From Montifringilla adamsi (lineage: Eukaryota; Chordata; Aves; Passeriformes; Passeridae): a stretch of DNA of 64,000 nucleotides. This document shows, one piece after another, positions 1 to 11,551 of the stretch (position 1 is the stretch's first letter; every line of letters begins with the position of its first letter). Location of the stretch: NCBI GenBank assembly GCA_017590115.1, contig JAGGNK010012670.1, positions 1 to 64,000 on the forward strand, in the 5' to 3' direction. The notes under the pieces were generated by a model. It searched no databases and was not told the DNA's origin. It saw nothing but the letters and a program-made list of their open reading frames with translations. A program made the position numbers and the translations under genes.

Positions 1-1182
1 GACTAAATGAGGTGCAGTGCAATGGACCAAAGATGCCAAAACTAACGTGACAGATGCTGCCAAAGCAGGGGAAAAACATCAAGGAGAAAGACACAACTTT
101 GAGGGGAAGATATAAATCACATGGCTTAGATATAAAAAACAAAAAGATTCGTAAATTTAATCTCTTGAACCAAATGGATCAGGATTGCATGTGGTGTAGT
201 GCAAAGGGCCATAACCTGCCAAAACTCACCTCACAGATGTTGCAAAATCAGGAGAAAATATCGAAGAGGAAGATAGAACTTTGGGGGGAAGATATGTGTG
301 ACGTGGCTTGAACATGGGGAAAAAAAAATTGAGAATTTGGTGACTACAAGGAAATGGGCCTGGATTACATGAGGTGCAGTGCAAAGGGCCATAATTTGCC
401 AAAACTCAGCTCACAGATGTGGCAAAATCAGGAGAAAATATCGAGGAGGATGACAAAACTTTGAAGGGATGATATGAATGGCATGTCATGCATACTAAAA
501 TCAAGGTAAAAATAATCTCCGCCAATGCCAAACCCATCAAAAGGTATGGGATGCCCTCAAGTGCAGGGACATGCACCAAAGATTGCCCAATTGATCCCCA
601 TTGAAATCTTGCATCCCAGAAAAGAAAGACTTACAAACAATTTGGAAAGGATATATGATCAAATGAAATGCGACTAAAAAAAACCAAAAAAAAACCCTAG
701 AAAATTTGGACATTTAGTGACTAGAAGAAAATGCTCTGGGAGGAAATGAGGTGCAGTGCAAAGGACCAAAGATGCCAAAACTAACCTGAGAGATGCTGCC
801 AAAAAGGGGTATAAAAGCTCGGGGGAAGACACAACTTTGAGGGGAAGATATGAGTGAAATGGCTTGGACAGTGAAAAAATAAAAGAAAAAATTTTCAGAA
901 ATTTAGTGACTAAAAGAAAATGGACCAGGATTACATGAGGCGCAGTGCAAAGGGCCAAATCCTGCAAAAATTCAGCTCACAGATGCTGCAAAATCAGGAG
1001 AAAATATCAAGGAGGAAGATGGAACTTTGAGGGGAAGTTATGAATGACATGGCATGCACACTAAAAACAAAAGATAAAATAGTCTTCGCCAAAGTGAAAG
1101 CCATCAAAAAGTATGGGATGCCCTCAATTGCAGGGACATGCACCACAGATTTCCTAATTGATCCCTCATTGAAATCGCAAGA

Positions 1183-1233
1183 TTTCATTTCCCTTTCGGG
1201 AAGGGAAATTTCATTTTCTTTCAGGAAGGGAAA
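1183..1233. repeat. Two-copy 25/26-bp tandem repeat inside a monomer-specific insertion
   Basis: Relative to the equivalent C monomer at 557-747, the C monomer at 1124 carries about 61 extra bases. Most of this insert is two near-identical units, 1183-1208 and 1209-1233, each ending GGAAGGGAAA or GGGAAGGGAAA. The first unit also forms a hairpin: ATTTCCCTT at 1187-1195 pairs with AAGGGAAAT at 1201-1209 around a 5-base loop. It is seen only in this copy of the trimer within the window. Confidence 0.8.
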
Positions 1234-1612
1234 CAAAATCTTGTGATCCAGAAAAGAAAGACTTACAAATGCTCTGGAAAGGAGATATGATCAAATGAAT
1301 TGTGACTGAAAAAAACCCAAAAAAACCCCAGAAAATTGGAACATTTAGTGACTAGAAGAAAGTGCTCTGGGAGGAAATGAGGTGCAGTGCAAAGGGCCAA
1401 AAGTTGCCAAAAGTAACCTGTCAGATCCTGCAAACCTTGGAGAAAAAATTAAGGAGGAAGACAGAACTTTGAGGGTAAGATATTAGAGCCATGTCATGGA
1501 TACTGAAAAAAAGAAATTTTTTGGAAATTTAGTGACTATATGAAAATGGACCAGGACTACATGAAGTGCAGTTCAAAGGGATCAAATCCTGTAAAAACTC
1601 AGCTAACAGATA

Positions 1613-1892
1613 TTGCAAAATCAGTAGATGAAATCTTGGAGGGATTCAGAACTTCAAGGGGAAGATATGAGTGACATGGCATGGGTACTGAAAAAAAAAA
1701 AATTCGGAAATTTAGTGACTACAAGAAAATGGACCAGGATTACATGATGTGCTTGCAAAATCAGTAGATGAAATCTTGGAGGGATTCAGAACTTCAAGGG
1801 GAAGATATGAGTGACATGGCATGGGTACTGAAAAAAAAAAAATTCGGAAATTTAGTGACTACAAGAAAATGGACCAGGATTACATGATGTGC
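1613..1892. repeat. Perfect 140-bp tandem duplication within the satellite array
   Basis: The block 1613-1752 is repeated base for base at 1753-1892, including a 12-base A run. The unit is shorter than a normal monomer (about 189 bp), so the second copy lacks a GTGCAGTGCAAAGG start, and the junction at 1752/1753 joins a monomer start directly to the middle of the next. Identity of 100 percent contrasts with the visible divergence among the other monomers, so this is either a recent slip or unequal exchange, or an assembly duplication. Confidence 0.92.
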
Positions 1893-1959
1893 AGTGCAAA
1901 GTACCAAACGATGCCTAAACTAACCTCACAGATGCTGCAAATGCAGGGGAATAAATCAG

Positions 1960-2374
1960 TGCAATTTGTGGGAGAGTAATTGATGCATATGACTCCAGCT
2001 TATCAGAAGAGTAATTTATTATTTTATTATGCTATAGTATATACATTGCATCTAAACTGAATGTGCCTTGCACTCACCCTTGCTCACAACTGCACAGAAC
2101 TGTGTTCATCTCTCATTGCACTGTGACTGTCTCTTGACAGTCCAGACTCACACACTTGTCCCTGACAGGCCAAGATAACAAATCATCCTCACTCTGGGTA
2201 AACAGTCTCCATATTGCATTCTACTTTGGCACTACAGAGGCACAGCAATAGATAAGAATTATTTTTCCTTTTTCTCTCTTTGTCTCACAGCTTCTCTCTG
2301 TTCAGAGGGCATGTGAATACCACACACCTTTCCTAGCTACCAATGAAACCAGCACTGGTAGGGTTGCTGTGATA
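1960..2374 (-). mobile_element. ERVK-like solo LTR (old avian endogenous retrovirus)
   Basis: The segment aligns with the LTR at 52457-52862: both start with TG, then share a GACTCCA...TCAGAAG...TAATTTATTATTTTAT core near their left ends, which on the minus strand gives an AATAAA polyadenylation signal (2015-2020 here). The right end near TGTGATA matches TGTGACA in the other copy with one change. Length of about 415 bp fits compact avian ERVK-type LTRs. No gag, pol or env remains nearby, so it is a solo LTR left after recombination between LTRs. Six-base flanking duplications are not convincing (AATCAG versus AAATGA), which fits an old copy. It sits at the edge of the satellite array. Confidence 0.75.
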
Positions 2375-5300
2375 AAATGAATTCCATCCCAGCCAGACAC
2401 AATACAATCTCTAGCAATCACACCTGGGAAAGAAGAGCTGTCCCTATACACAACTGTCTAAAAAAAATGAGTAAGTATATAATCCAACATAAACCGTGAC
2501 TTATACTTTGGTTGATCTCAAAGGCAGCAATCCATGACTGAACAAAAACCTATAGAACATGGCAGTAATAGGCAGACCATGACCAGATTTGGCATTAAAT
2601 TTCTTTCTACTTCTCATCCAGAGTAAAACAAAGAAGCTACCTACCTACATTACAATAATTTTTTTTTTCTCTTAAGGCCTTTCTTTGTTTTTTTGGAAGC
2701 TAATTACTGAGGTGTTAATATTCCAAGGCTTTAGGCTTCTAAGAATGTTTGAGGTGAAATGGCCAGAAGCAAATTACCAGAATAGTTGTATTTGCCCACA
2801 GAAGCACAGACATATCCTTGCTCTGCTTCCATTTCCCCTGACCTTTATCAGTTGAGATAAATGAGCTCCATTTCTCATAGATACAGAAAAAAAAATACCC
2901 AAACAAATCCAGACCTACCACTTTGTCATGTTTTCCATTTCAGGGTTTTCTTCTCATTTTGTATTGCTGCTCACTAACTTAGCAAGACAATTGCACTTCA
3001 TTGCAATACCCTCATTCTATCCTTTCATTAATGAGTCTGAGTTGAAGACTAGATTGAGAAAAACCCCACATGATTATGTAATGGATTATCTGGTAGTATG
3101 CCATTAGTATTCTCAGATGACATTTGTAGATGTACTTAACTTTTTAAGTGAAAATTACATATTAATTAAAAATGTGGTTTATCCTAATAAAAATGTTTAA
3201 ATGTGATCACATTTATTCATGATATTTCAGGTGTTGGACCTTTTTCAGTTGATTATACTTGACTTTATAATTTTTGTTTTCTTCTTTTTTTCAATCTCTT
3301 TATTAATTTTGCATGATCAACTGTACTTGCTTTTAGTGTTCAATCTTGATGACTTATTCAAAATTCCATTTTCATACTGTTTTCACATATGATGCAAACC
3401 AGCTGGCTCCAGACAAGACTTCTTCAATTAGTATCATGGTCAACCTTTTCTTCCTTCCATCACTTGATCATACAGCTGATATAAAAACACAGAGAAAGTA
3501 GGGGAGGATGGAAAGGAAGGGTAACCGGTTTTACAGTGAAGAATTCTGATCACAGCATTTTGAGCCGTTTTTATTTAACTTGGTAGGAGTTTTGCTACTG
3601 ATTTTGATGCCTATTGGTCCAGCCTTCATTAAAGAGATTTTTTTATTGGATTCTTAAAAACCCCACATTACATTTTTCATAAGAGATATCAATCTACCAA
3701 GAGAAGTCACTTTTAGAGTAAATACAGTAGTGAGTTGTGGAAATGCACATATTTTACCTTTGAAATTTCTTTGGAAAACATTATGTTTCCCCAGTATCAC
3801 CGTCAAAGGGCTTACTGTAACGGCTCTCTTTCTTTTGATTTCATTGGAAATTGAAGAAAACATTGCCATTAAAAAACAATTGAAGTTTTGAAAGCAAAGA
3901 AACTGAGAGATTTCTGACTGTTTAATAAAGTTAAATATAAAAAGTATATAAACCTCAGATTAGCACCAGACAATCATTTCCACATGGAACATATAAGTAC
4001 TTTCACCCAATATTTTAAATGCTTGCAATTAGTTCATACAAGAGACATGAATTGTTTCTCCCTGATTTCATCAAGACTGAAATCAAAGGCACTCAGTCAC
4101 TAATTCTGCTGTTAAAAAACCACAAAAAATCAACTCTCTCTAAGTATACAACATAACAACAGTAGGCAATCTGATTACTGTCTGCACTATGTATAACATT
4201 AAAATTATACTGTGGGTGTACATGTTTACCCAAGCATGTTCATATACAATTTGGCTGTGCAGCAACAGTGTACACAGCTCTTTCCACTTAGGGATTTGTC
4301 ATCTGGTCCTCTGAAAGGACCAAACACAATTGTGACATCTATTGCAAATCCAACAGCACCACAAATATTAGGCCCTTGGCAGAGCAGGTGTAGAGTTTCA
4401 TCTTCAGACAGTAAATATGGAGATGATCCCTCTCCTTAAAGGATTTTTCATTTTCCCCTCAAATAGTATATACCTTAGGGTTTAACCAAAACAAAACCTC
4501 TACACCAATGAAGTTGCACAGCTTCGCTCAAACAGCCTGATTTTGTTATTCTGTGTATCACTGTACCCTACCATTACCTATGGAGTAGATATAGGGAAGA
4601 TAAAGCCAAAGACTTTCCAGCAGTTCACAGTGAAAGATTGAAAAGCCATGGATACTCGATATAAAAGAATTTACAATGAGCATGCTGAAACACCAGGCCA
4701 GAGAAGTCTAGATTTTGCAGCTTATTGACATTAAATAGCATAATGATAAAAAGCTGAGGCAACCAGTAATGTATTTCTGAAGTTCCGTACCATGGTGTGT
4801 GAGAATTGCTGCAAGGAATAATTTGAGAAATATCTCTGCAGATGCCTCATATTTTCAAAAATAACTAGGTCATTAATCCCTCAGGGATCGAATTCTACCT
4901 TCATTTTACTTCCAGAAGTTCCTTTATTTACAGGAGTTGTCTGCCAAATTCAGGAAAATGTGTCAAGATTGGAGTACACAACAAACAGCTTGGATTACAC
5001 AAGCATTGCCTCCCTTGCTGTCTGATGGAATAACACAAGAGTGTCTCTGAGAAATGAGCCATTTCCTTTCATCTATTTGAACTGAAAATACACCATGCTG
5101 AACTGCACACTGAATCTTCTAGTATGCATATCTTTAATTCAAATAAATTAACCACACACTTCTAGACAGATCTAGATCTAGGAGACAAGAAAGAGAAAGA
5201 TAGAAATAGATTTCAGCTCAAAATCCATGGACATCCTTCTTCTTTGTGACTTTTCTTCTGGAGAATCCTCAGGGTTCAATCCCATGGGGTGCTGAGTTAC

Positions 5301-5432
5301 CTCACTTACCACTAACATCAAAGGGGTTCAAGGGCACTCAGTGTCTCACAGAACAGAGCTTCAGCCTGTCGACATGTTTAAACTCCAGACATTCATTTTT
5401 AATGAATAAAATAACATTCCCTTCTATGCTCT

Positions 5433-5454
5433 CCCCCCCCCGCCCCTCCCTCCC
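5433..5454 (-). promoter_or_regulatory. G-quadruplex motif on the minus strand
   Basis: The plus strand shows C runs of 9, 4, 3 and 3 separated by single bases (G, T, T). Read on the minus strand this is four G runs with 1-base loops, a canonical and normally stable G-quadruplex pattern. No gene start is recognised beside it, so a regulatory role is not shown. Confidence 0.6.
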
Positions 5455-6656
5455 TTCACTTGTACTTTTTGCCTTTCAGGACTGATTTAGAAAAATGCTA
5501 AGTAAAACGAACACTTAGTCCCTTCCTTCTCCATCACCAATTATCCCTGACAGACGCAGAGCCAAATGGCACAGAGGATTTCTTTGCCACATGGGTGGTC
5601 TTCAGGCTACAGTTCTGAAACATAGTAATAAATTCAGCACTGCCTAACAAAAGTCACAGAAGCAAAAGTTAAGGGAGGGCAAATTTACTTTCTAACATTT
5701 TGCCAAATGAGACTGAAAATAATGTTTCTGTTCATAACCTCAATTCTTGCTTTATAAAATCTGGCACCTACCTCTGCAAGTAGAATAATGGCCTTAACTA
5801 TTATTAACTTACTAATTATTGAACTTCTCTGGTGGAACAAAAGCAATATCGGAACTAAATCACTCAACCCCCACCACAACCAAAGCTGGCTATTATAGTG
5901 TAGTTGTAACTCATGACGTCCTTAAGAAGTTTGTGAGATTTACGGCTCAGGTCTCCTGACTAAGGAATAGCCTCTTTTTGAGGGAAAAGCATGAAGATTC
6001 TTCAAAAGACATCAGGGAGACTTTTTTTCTCTTCTCTAATTTAGGTGAAAAGTCATTGTATGACAAAACAGGACAAACAGTGATAGATCACACCCTGCCA
6101 CTGCAGTGAAGCCTAGCACACCACATCACTTTGCAGTCCATGTGTCAGGTTGGATGAGTAAGGAAAAAGGAAGCATTTCAAATAAAAGGACTGAAAGTGA
6201 ACTGCACCTCACCTAACGTCAGATGGACAATGCTGAGGCTGCTGTTACAATTCTCTCTATAGCCAGTAGGAAAAAACCAGGGAGCTGCACTATTTAAAAG
6301 GTTTCTTTTAGGATGGAGTGAGATACTTTTCTCCATGGACTGGATTTGACAAACTATTGATTAATGGGTCCAAGATTCCTCTGTTTGCTGTAGACCTGTG
6401 ACTTCTCAACCTCTGGACACTGTATAGTGCTCTCTATTATCTGTGTTCTAGTCAGATAGTGAAATAATCTGTGCTAGGAAATGGCTTCTATTTTGAGTTT
6501 GTGTGGAAAAAAAGCACAGTGGAGAACATATATGTATGTTCTCCTACTAATAAATACTAATGCTGAGTATCTAGGGGACAGGGCAGAGGTAAACAGTAAA
6601 TAAAACCAATCTCAGTTTCTTAAATGTTCTTTATTATAAGACATTATATTACATTT

Positions 6657-6674
6657 TATATATATATATATATA
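6657..6674. repeat. (TA)n microsatellite
   Basis: Nine uninterrupted TA units within a longer AT-rich stretch. Confidence 0.95.
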
Positions 6675-6739
6675 CAGCATTACATGGAAAACCTGTGGTT
6701 GCATTAGATTTGGGTAATTACAAGGGCTGAGTCAATGGA

Positions 6740-7400
6740 GAAAAGAGAGTGTCCTTATATTGAAAAAGTTCCCCACCACATTACTTGTACATTAGCAACA
6801 GGGCTGGGGGTGGAGGAGCTCATTGCTTTCAAAAGGCTGGAAACGTTTCCAACATTCCCACTGCCAGAATACTTTATTAATATTCCTTGTCTTACAGCCT
6901 GGCAAGTGAAAAACTAGAGACCTGTCATCAATTAGAATGGTGATGATGAGCCAGCCTAAAATAGGCCAATGAACAGGGTAAGCGCCCCTGTGGTTTGTCA
7001 ATTACCTGAATTATTCGCAGTAGTTTTAGTGTCATCTGCAATGAATACAAATAGAAAGCACATGACGTCTGGAATGCAGCATGTTTAAGATCAGCTTTGG
7101 TGTTAACAGAGGAGGGGAAGCAACTGACATGTTTTAACAGCAATATTGCAAAAGAGGAGCTCTCATTCACATCTCTTTCTCCATCTTCATACATTTTCAA
7201 TGGACTCCATTCTGTCTGGCAGCCCTATGCTTTTTATAGGAGGTGAAACCTAGTGGAGGAAAGTGCAGCTCTGCTGACCCTGCAGTCTGTGTCACAGCGT
7301 CACCGGCCAGTGTCACCACTCCTTGTCAGTGACTCACCTAGCATCAAGAAAATGGGCCAGTGAGACTGGTGGTGTAGGTAAATTCAGGGGATCTCAGGTC
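6740..7400. promoter_or_regulatory. Possible conserved non-coding or enhancer segment
   Basis: This segment is free of recognisable repeats and richer in known transcription-factor words than its surroundings: TCAATTAG (6928-6935), CCAAT (6966-6970), a RUNX-type TGTGGTTT (6989-6996) and CAATTA (6999-7004). The words fall within about 80 bp. The shortest open frames give no protein match I recognise. The regulatory reading is inference from motif clustering only; such motifs also occur by chance. Confidence 0.25.
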
Positions 7401-10400
7401 ACCAGTGCTTTTCTCTTCCCAAAAATTTCTGTTGTAGACAGAAGTTGACAGTAAGCAGAAGAAAAGGCAAGAGTAAGGATATCCAATATTCCTGAATTCA
7501 ACCAAATTATAAAGAATAAATTTTGAAAAGGGGAAAAATCAAATAAAAGAGATTGATCCCTTTTATGTGTGTGCTTGTTTGAAAGCTTCTTAGAAAGTTT
7601 TGTGGTAAATTACATGAGAAATATTTAACAGAAAATACTATACTCTTGCAACAATTAACTTTTATTCTTTATCACAAAAACGGCTGGACTACCACTTGTT
7701 TGGTGAATATTTAGACTGATTGCTCATTTGTTGGTCTTCCTTTTGCATTTCTCATTTTCTTTATATCTTTCTGTCCTTCTTTGCTTTATATCCCTCGCTC
7801 CCACTTCTTTAACTTCTTCAGAAATCATTAGGTAACTGCAATGAACTGCAATGATTTGAAATTCGTAATTGTGTATCTGGACACATTGATATTCTTTGTT
7901 ACTTAAAAGAATGCATGGGTAATTATTAGTATCTCTTCAAGTTGTCTGCTGTTCCTGGACGGTATTTTGAGATGTGTATTTTATATGGCACAATAAGTTT
8001 CTGCATATTCAATAAAATCACTGAATACAATAAAGATTTGGAGTAAGTACTACAAAGAGACCTATTACTCTAGAACCCTCTCCTTTCCTCTTGGTTTTCA
8101 TATAGCTCTGGAGGCTAAATCTACCACAAACATCTATCCTTCCTTAAAAATTTAAAATGTAGCTGTTTAGAATTCTGGCACTTTAAATATCTGGCTTCCC
8201 CATTGCCTAAGCATTCAGACTGAGACAGAAGAAGGAGGTAACTATTGTACCTAATTTTCCTCTACATGCTCAGTGGGTGCACGATATGCACCAGTAATAC
8301 TGGCCTCCCTACAAAAAGCAGATAACTGAGGAGAAGGAACACAGAAGCCCAACTCACCTACAGGAAAAGGCTAAAGTTCACTGGTGTCTCCAGGGCAAGT
8401 AACACAAATAGGCTAGGAGGACTTGACCACTAGAAAGAAGGAAGCTCTAAGACCCAAAATGTGGGCAGAGATCATGATTTGAAAGGAGCACTCTAAGACA
8501 GCGCTAAAATATCAATTGATTTCATTCTGCCTACCAATAACAGTGGCTGCATCGTCTATAATGACAAAAGTTTGAATAATTAAGATCTTGCAAATTTCTT
8601 AGAACTTTAGAATATACAAAACATTTAAAAGAAGTCCACAATCATTGGAAACATATCCTTAAAATAATCTCAAAATCCTTCATTCATGCATAGAGATACA
8701 ATAGAAGTGTGGAGTAGAATTTTGGCTAGATTTTTCCTTGGTGCACATGCTGCCATCATGCTACAAACATTAAATAGGATGATTCACTTTACAGAATATC
8801 CAGTATTGTTACTAAATTCCACAGTGACTGTTTTATTATGCTAATTGATAATCTAGTGTGCTCCAAAGATTAAAGGAAAATGAAATTAAAGCTACAAAAT
8901 CAAAGGGTAACAACTTTATAATGCCTCTTTAATTTAGTGAAATACAATTAAAGTCACACAGAGATAGAATTGACTATGAATACCAAAATGAATGTAATTG
9001 ACAGAGTAAATGTTACAGAGCAGGGCTGCATAAGAGCAAAAAGAAATGTCAATAAACTTCAGTGCCACTGAGCTGTGCCACTGGGCAGGCGCACTGAACA
9101 TCACAAGTCTTAAAGAATCCTTGGGGATAGCCAGCCACAAAGAAAGCGAAGATGAATGTTTATGAAATCACAAGTAGATAGTATTGGAGCAGTCTGATTT
9201 TATAGGCATGCAAAAAGCCCCTGAAATGTAATGTGGACTGTAATTACAGTAGATGCTTGACAGTGCACAAGAAAAATGGTCCATTGATTGGAAAAACTTG
9301 AGCTGAACATACTGCAGTTCTTAAAACCTTCTGTGCTCACAGCCTCCATTTAAAAAATGGTTTCTTTTAGGCCATAATCTGTGGAGAAGTTGCTTCAATA
9401 TTTATTTTAAGTTTTTGAAATTGGTAGAGACATGGTAGTGTAAACTTCAAATTTGTGCTATTGTTGTCCAGTAATTCAGTAGATCTTCTGCGCTGGACTA
9501 CTTATTAAAACAACTTTTCCTGTACCAGATCTCCTGACAACTTCTTACTGGTTGCATTTGATCTGAGAGAACTGCACCAATCCTATTTAACTGAATATCA
9601 TACCTTCAAATTACTTTGTGGACTGCTGAGATCAATGACAGTGTACAAGGCCTTTTCAGTAGAGATTGCCATTTTCAATGCAACTCTGATGTTAGAAATT
9701 TGAAGGTGTTTCCTCCTACAGGCCTTGTGGCTATAGTGATAAATATGTCAGTCGTGCTCTACATCCCGTGTGATATTCTTATTTATCACAAAAATCATAA
9801 ACATTTTATTATCCCTAGAAGTAACATGTATGGATCCAGAAAAAAAGTTCTTTTTGGAGTATCTTCACTAAGCTTGTTCTATGAAGAGGAGTCCAGTTCT
9901 TCTGGCTGTTAGCACAACATATTTTTGAAATTATGAGTTCACAGCCAAAGAACATTTTGCAAAATTGCCTATATCTAGTGGACCAGAGTTTACATGAGTA
10001 TAATAATCAGGTTTTGCACAGTCAGGCTTTCACATCCTGAGTATCTTTAAATTGTGCAGTAAAAAAAGAATGAACCTGCACTGAGGGATACATCTCAGCT
10101 TTTTAGACATTTACAATGTAGATTCTTACATATACTAAGCCTCTAAACAACCTCTGTAACTGAAGTGAAAAATAGTACCTTCTGGAGGATGATTTGTTTC
10201 ATTAAAGAAAGATTAATTATGGCCAGTAAATGTCTAAAAAGCTCAAGTATGGCTATCTACACTCAGCTTTTGAAATTGAGTAAAATTATTCCTTTTTTCT
10301 CCCAGTCAGGAATGTAGAGGTTGTATTTATATGTTCTTTAAAAAAAAAGTCCCGCTTATGAACAAATGACTTAAACAAATTTATTGACATGTGACCTCAA

Positions 10401-10407
10401 CATCATA

Positions 10408-10428
10408 ATTATTTATTTATTTATTTAT
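10408..10428. repeat. (ATTT)n microsatellite
   Basis: About five tandem ATTT units between an ATAATT and a poly-A stretch. Confidence 0.9.
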
Positions 10429-11046
10429 CAAAAAATTGGAGGCAGGGGAAGAATCTCTTTGGAATAATTCAACAATCACATCCTGCCTCAAATATGGGGA
10501 TTCCACATTTAAGTCCTAGTCTGAATGAGAATCTTTGACTTATTTAAATAAGCTTTACATTATTACCTGGTATTTTCCCCACTACTGCAGTTTGTGCAAA
10601 TATTTCAGTAATTGAGGCCATATTATAGGAAAATTAGACCCAATGGTGATACATACACATTACAGATTCCCAGACTGGCCTTAACACTGAGATTCACTAG
10701 CAAAGACCATCCCACCTCCCTACTTCTAAACCTTTCTATTCAGCTTAATACAGGGCCTGCGAGCTATCTGTTTTAATGATGTTCCTGCATTGGAATTGTT
10801 TGCAGTTCCTGCATTTTCCTCTGCCTTTAAATTGCTTGCAGCTGCTATTTGGTCTGGGCTCAAAATAATGCCAGGTGCTATACAAACAATTAAGACAGTC
10901 AAGGCCAGTGATATCTCCACTCATGAAATACATTCAATTCCTCTGCAATTTTCAGAAGTCAGTTCATCACTGATTTTTTTTTTTTTTCTGTAATATTAGG
11001 AACTTCGTAGGCTCTACCAGTCAGCTAAAATAGGTCTATATAAGGG

Positions 11047-11551
11047 TGTGGGTCAGCAGCTAAGCACAAACACAGATGATCAGTCATTCCACATTCACAC
11101 CGGAATGGTAAAAGCAAGAGTAAACACTTGGGTCAAGATACTAACAGTTTCATAACTAAAGAAAGGAGAGGCAAAAAACAAGCATGTGGTATAAAGGCAG
11201 TCACTCACCAACTCCCAGCAGGAGAACATTCCCAGCCAGTTTCAAAGCAAGCACGATTTGGGGAAAATCTATCTCCTCAACTTTACTGTTGAGCACAATG
11301 CTATTTATATAGCATGCAATATCCCTTTGATCAGTTTAGGTCAGGCACCCCGGCTTGGTCCCCTCTGAACTTTCTATGCACCCCCAGCCTATTCACTGGC
11401 AGCCAAAGGGATAAATAGAGAAAGCCTCTATGCTGCAAAATTACTGTTCAGCAGTAGCCAAAACACTGATGTGCTATAAGAACCATTTTAGGCACATGTC
11501 CATACAGCTTCCTATGAAAAAGGTAAACTCTAAAATAGCCAGACCAGTACA
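11047..11551 (-). mobile_element. ERVL-like solo LTR of an avian endogenous retrovirus
   Basis: I recognise this as a common avian ERVL-type LTR in reverse orientation. On the minus strand it begins TGTACTGG at 11551 and ends CCCACA at 11047, giving the usual TGT...ACA ends. In between, the plus strand shows the family hallmarks in order: CAGCAGCTAAGCAC near the 3' end (11052-11068), a degenerate GTTGAGCA segment near 11286-11300 where the family has its AATAAA-like core, AATATCCCTTTG (around 11320) and the CAAAACACTGATG segment (around 11459) in U3. The flanking bases AAGGG and AAGTC match at only three of five positions. No retroviral coding sequence accompanies it. Confidence 0.82.

Larger units (their letters stand above)
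1..1959. repeat. Satellite-like tandem array with 189-bp monomers in a trimeric higher-order repeat
   Basis: Monomers are recognised by a recurring GTGCAGTGCAAAGG-like start near positions 9, 187, 368, 557, 747, 935, 1124, 1376, 1560 and 1880, spaced about 180-190 bp. Three monomer types can be told apart: A (about 9, 747, 1376), B (187, 368, 935, 1560) and a more divergent C (557, 1124) that carries the words ATGCCCTCAA and GGGACATGCACCA. Type B to B (368 to 935) and C to C (557 to 1124) are both 567 bp apart, which equals three monomers. Each monomer holds an A-rich tract and a GTGACTA-AAGAAAATG-like segment. Copies differ by substitutions, so the array is not freshly amplified as a whole. 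No long reading frame spans it. The array starts outside the window and stops where an LTR begins. I do not recognise a named satellite family. Confidence 0.93.
2375..11046. other. Unique AT-rich non-coding sequence
   Basis: No gene, RNA gene or recognisable transposon is seen. Open frames here are 98 codons or shorter, have no recognisable domain, and are not flanked by convincing splice sites. The stretch contains a C-rich G-quadruplex motif (5433-5454), a (TA)n run (6657-6674), an (ATTT)n run (10408-10428), a T run near 10974-10987, and a segment with possible regulatory character at 6740-7400. Confidence 0.7.

Noticed and set aside
1..1959. CRISPR-like or protein-coding tandem repeat
   Set aside because: Repeats are contiguous 189-bp units without unique spacers, and the frames break within one or two monomers, so neither a CRISPR array nor a repeat protein fits.
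1960..2374. Five-prime LTR of a full provirus with coding genes
   Set aside because: No gag, pol or env-like sequence and no primer-binding site was seen on either side; it is treated as a solo LTR.
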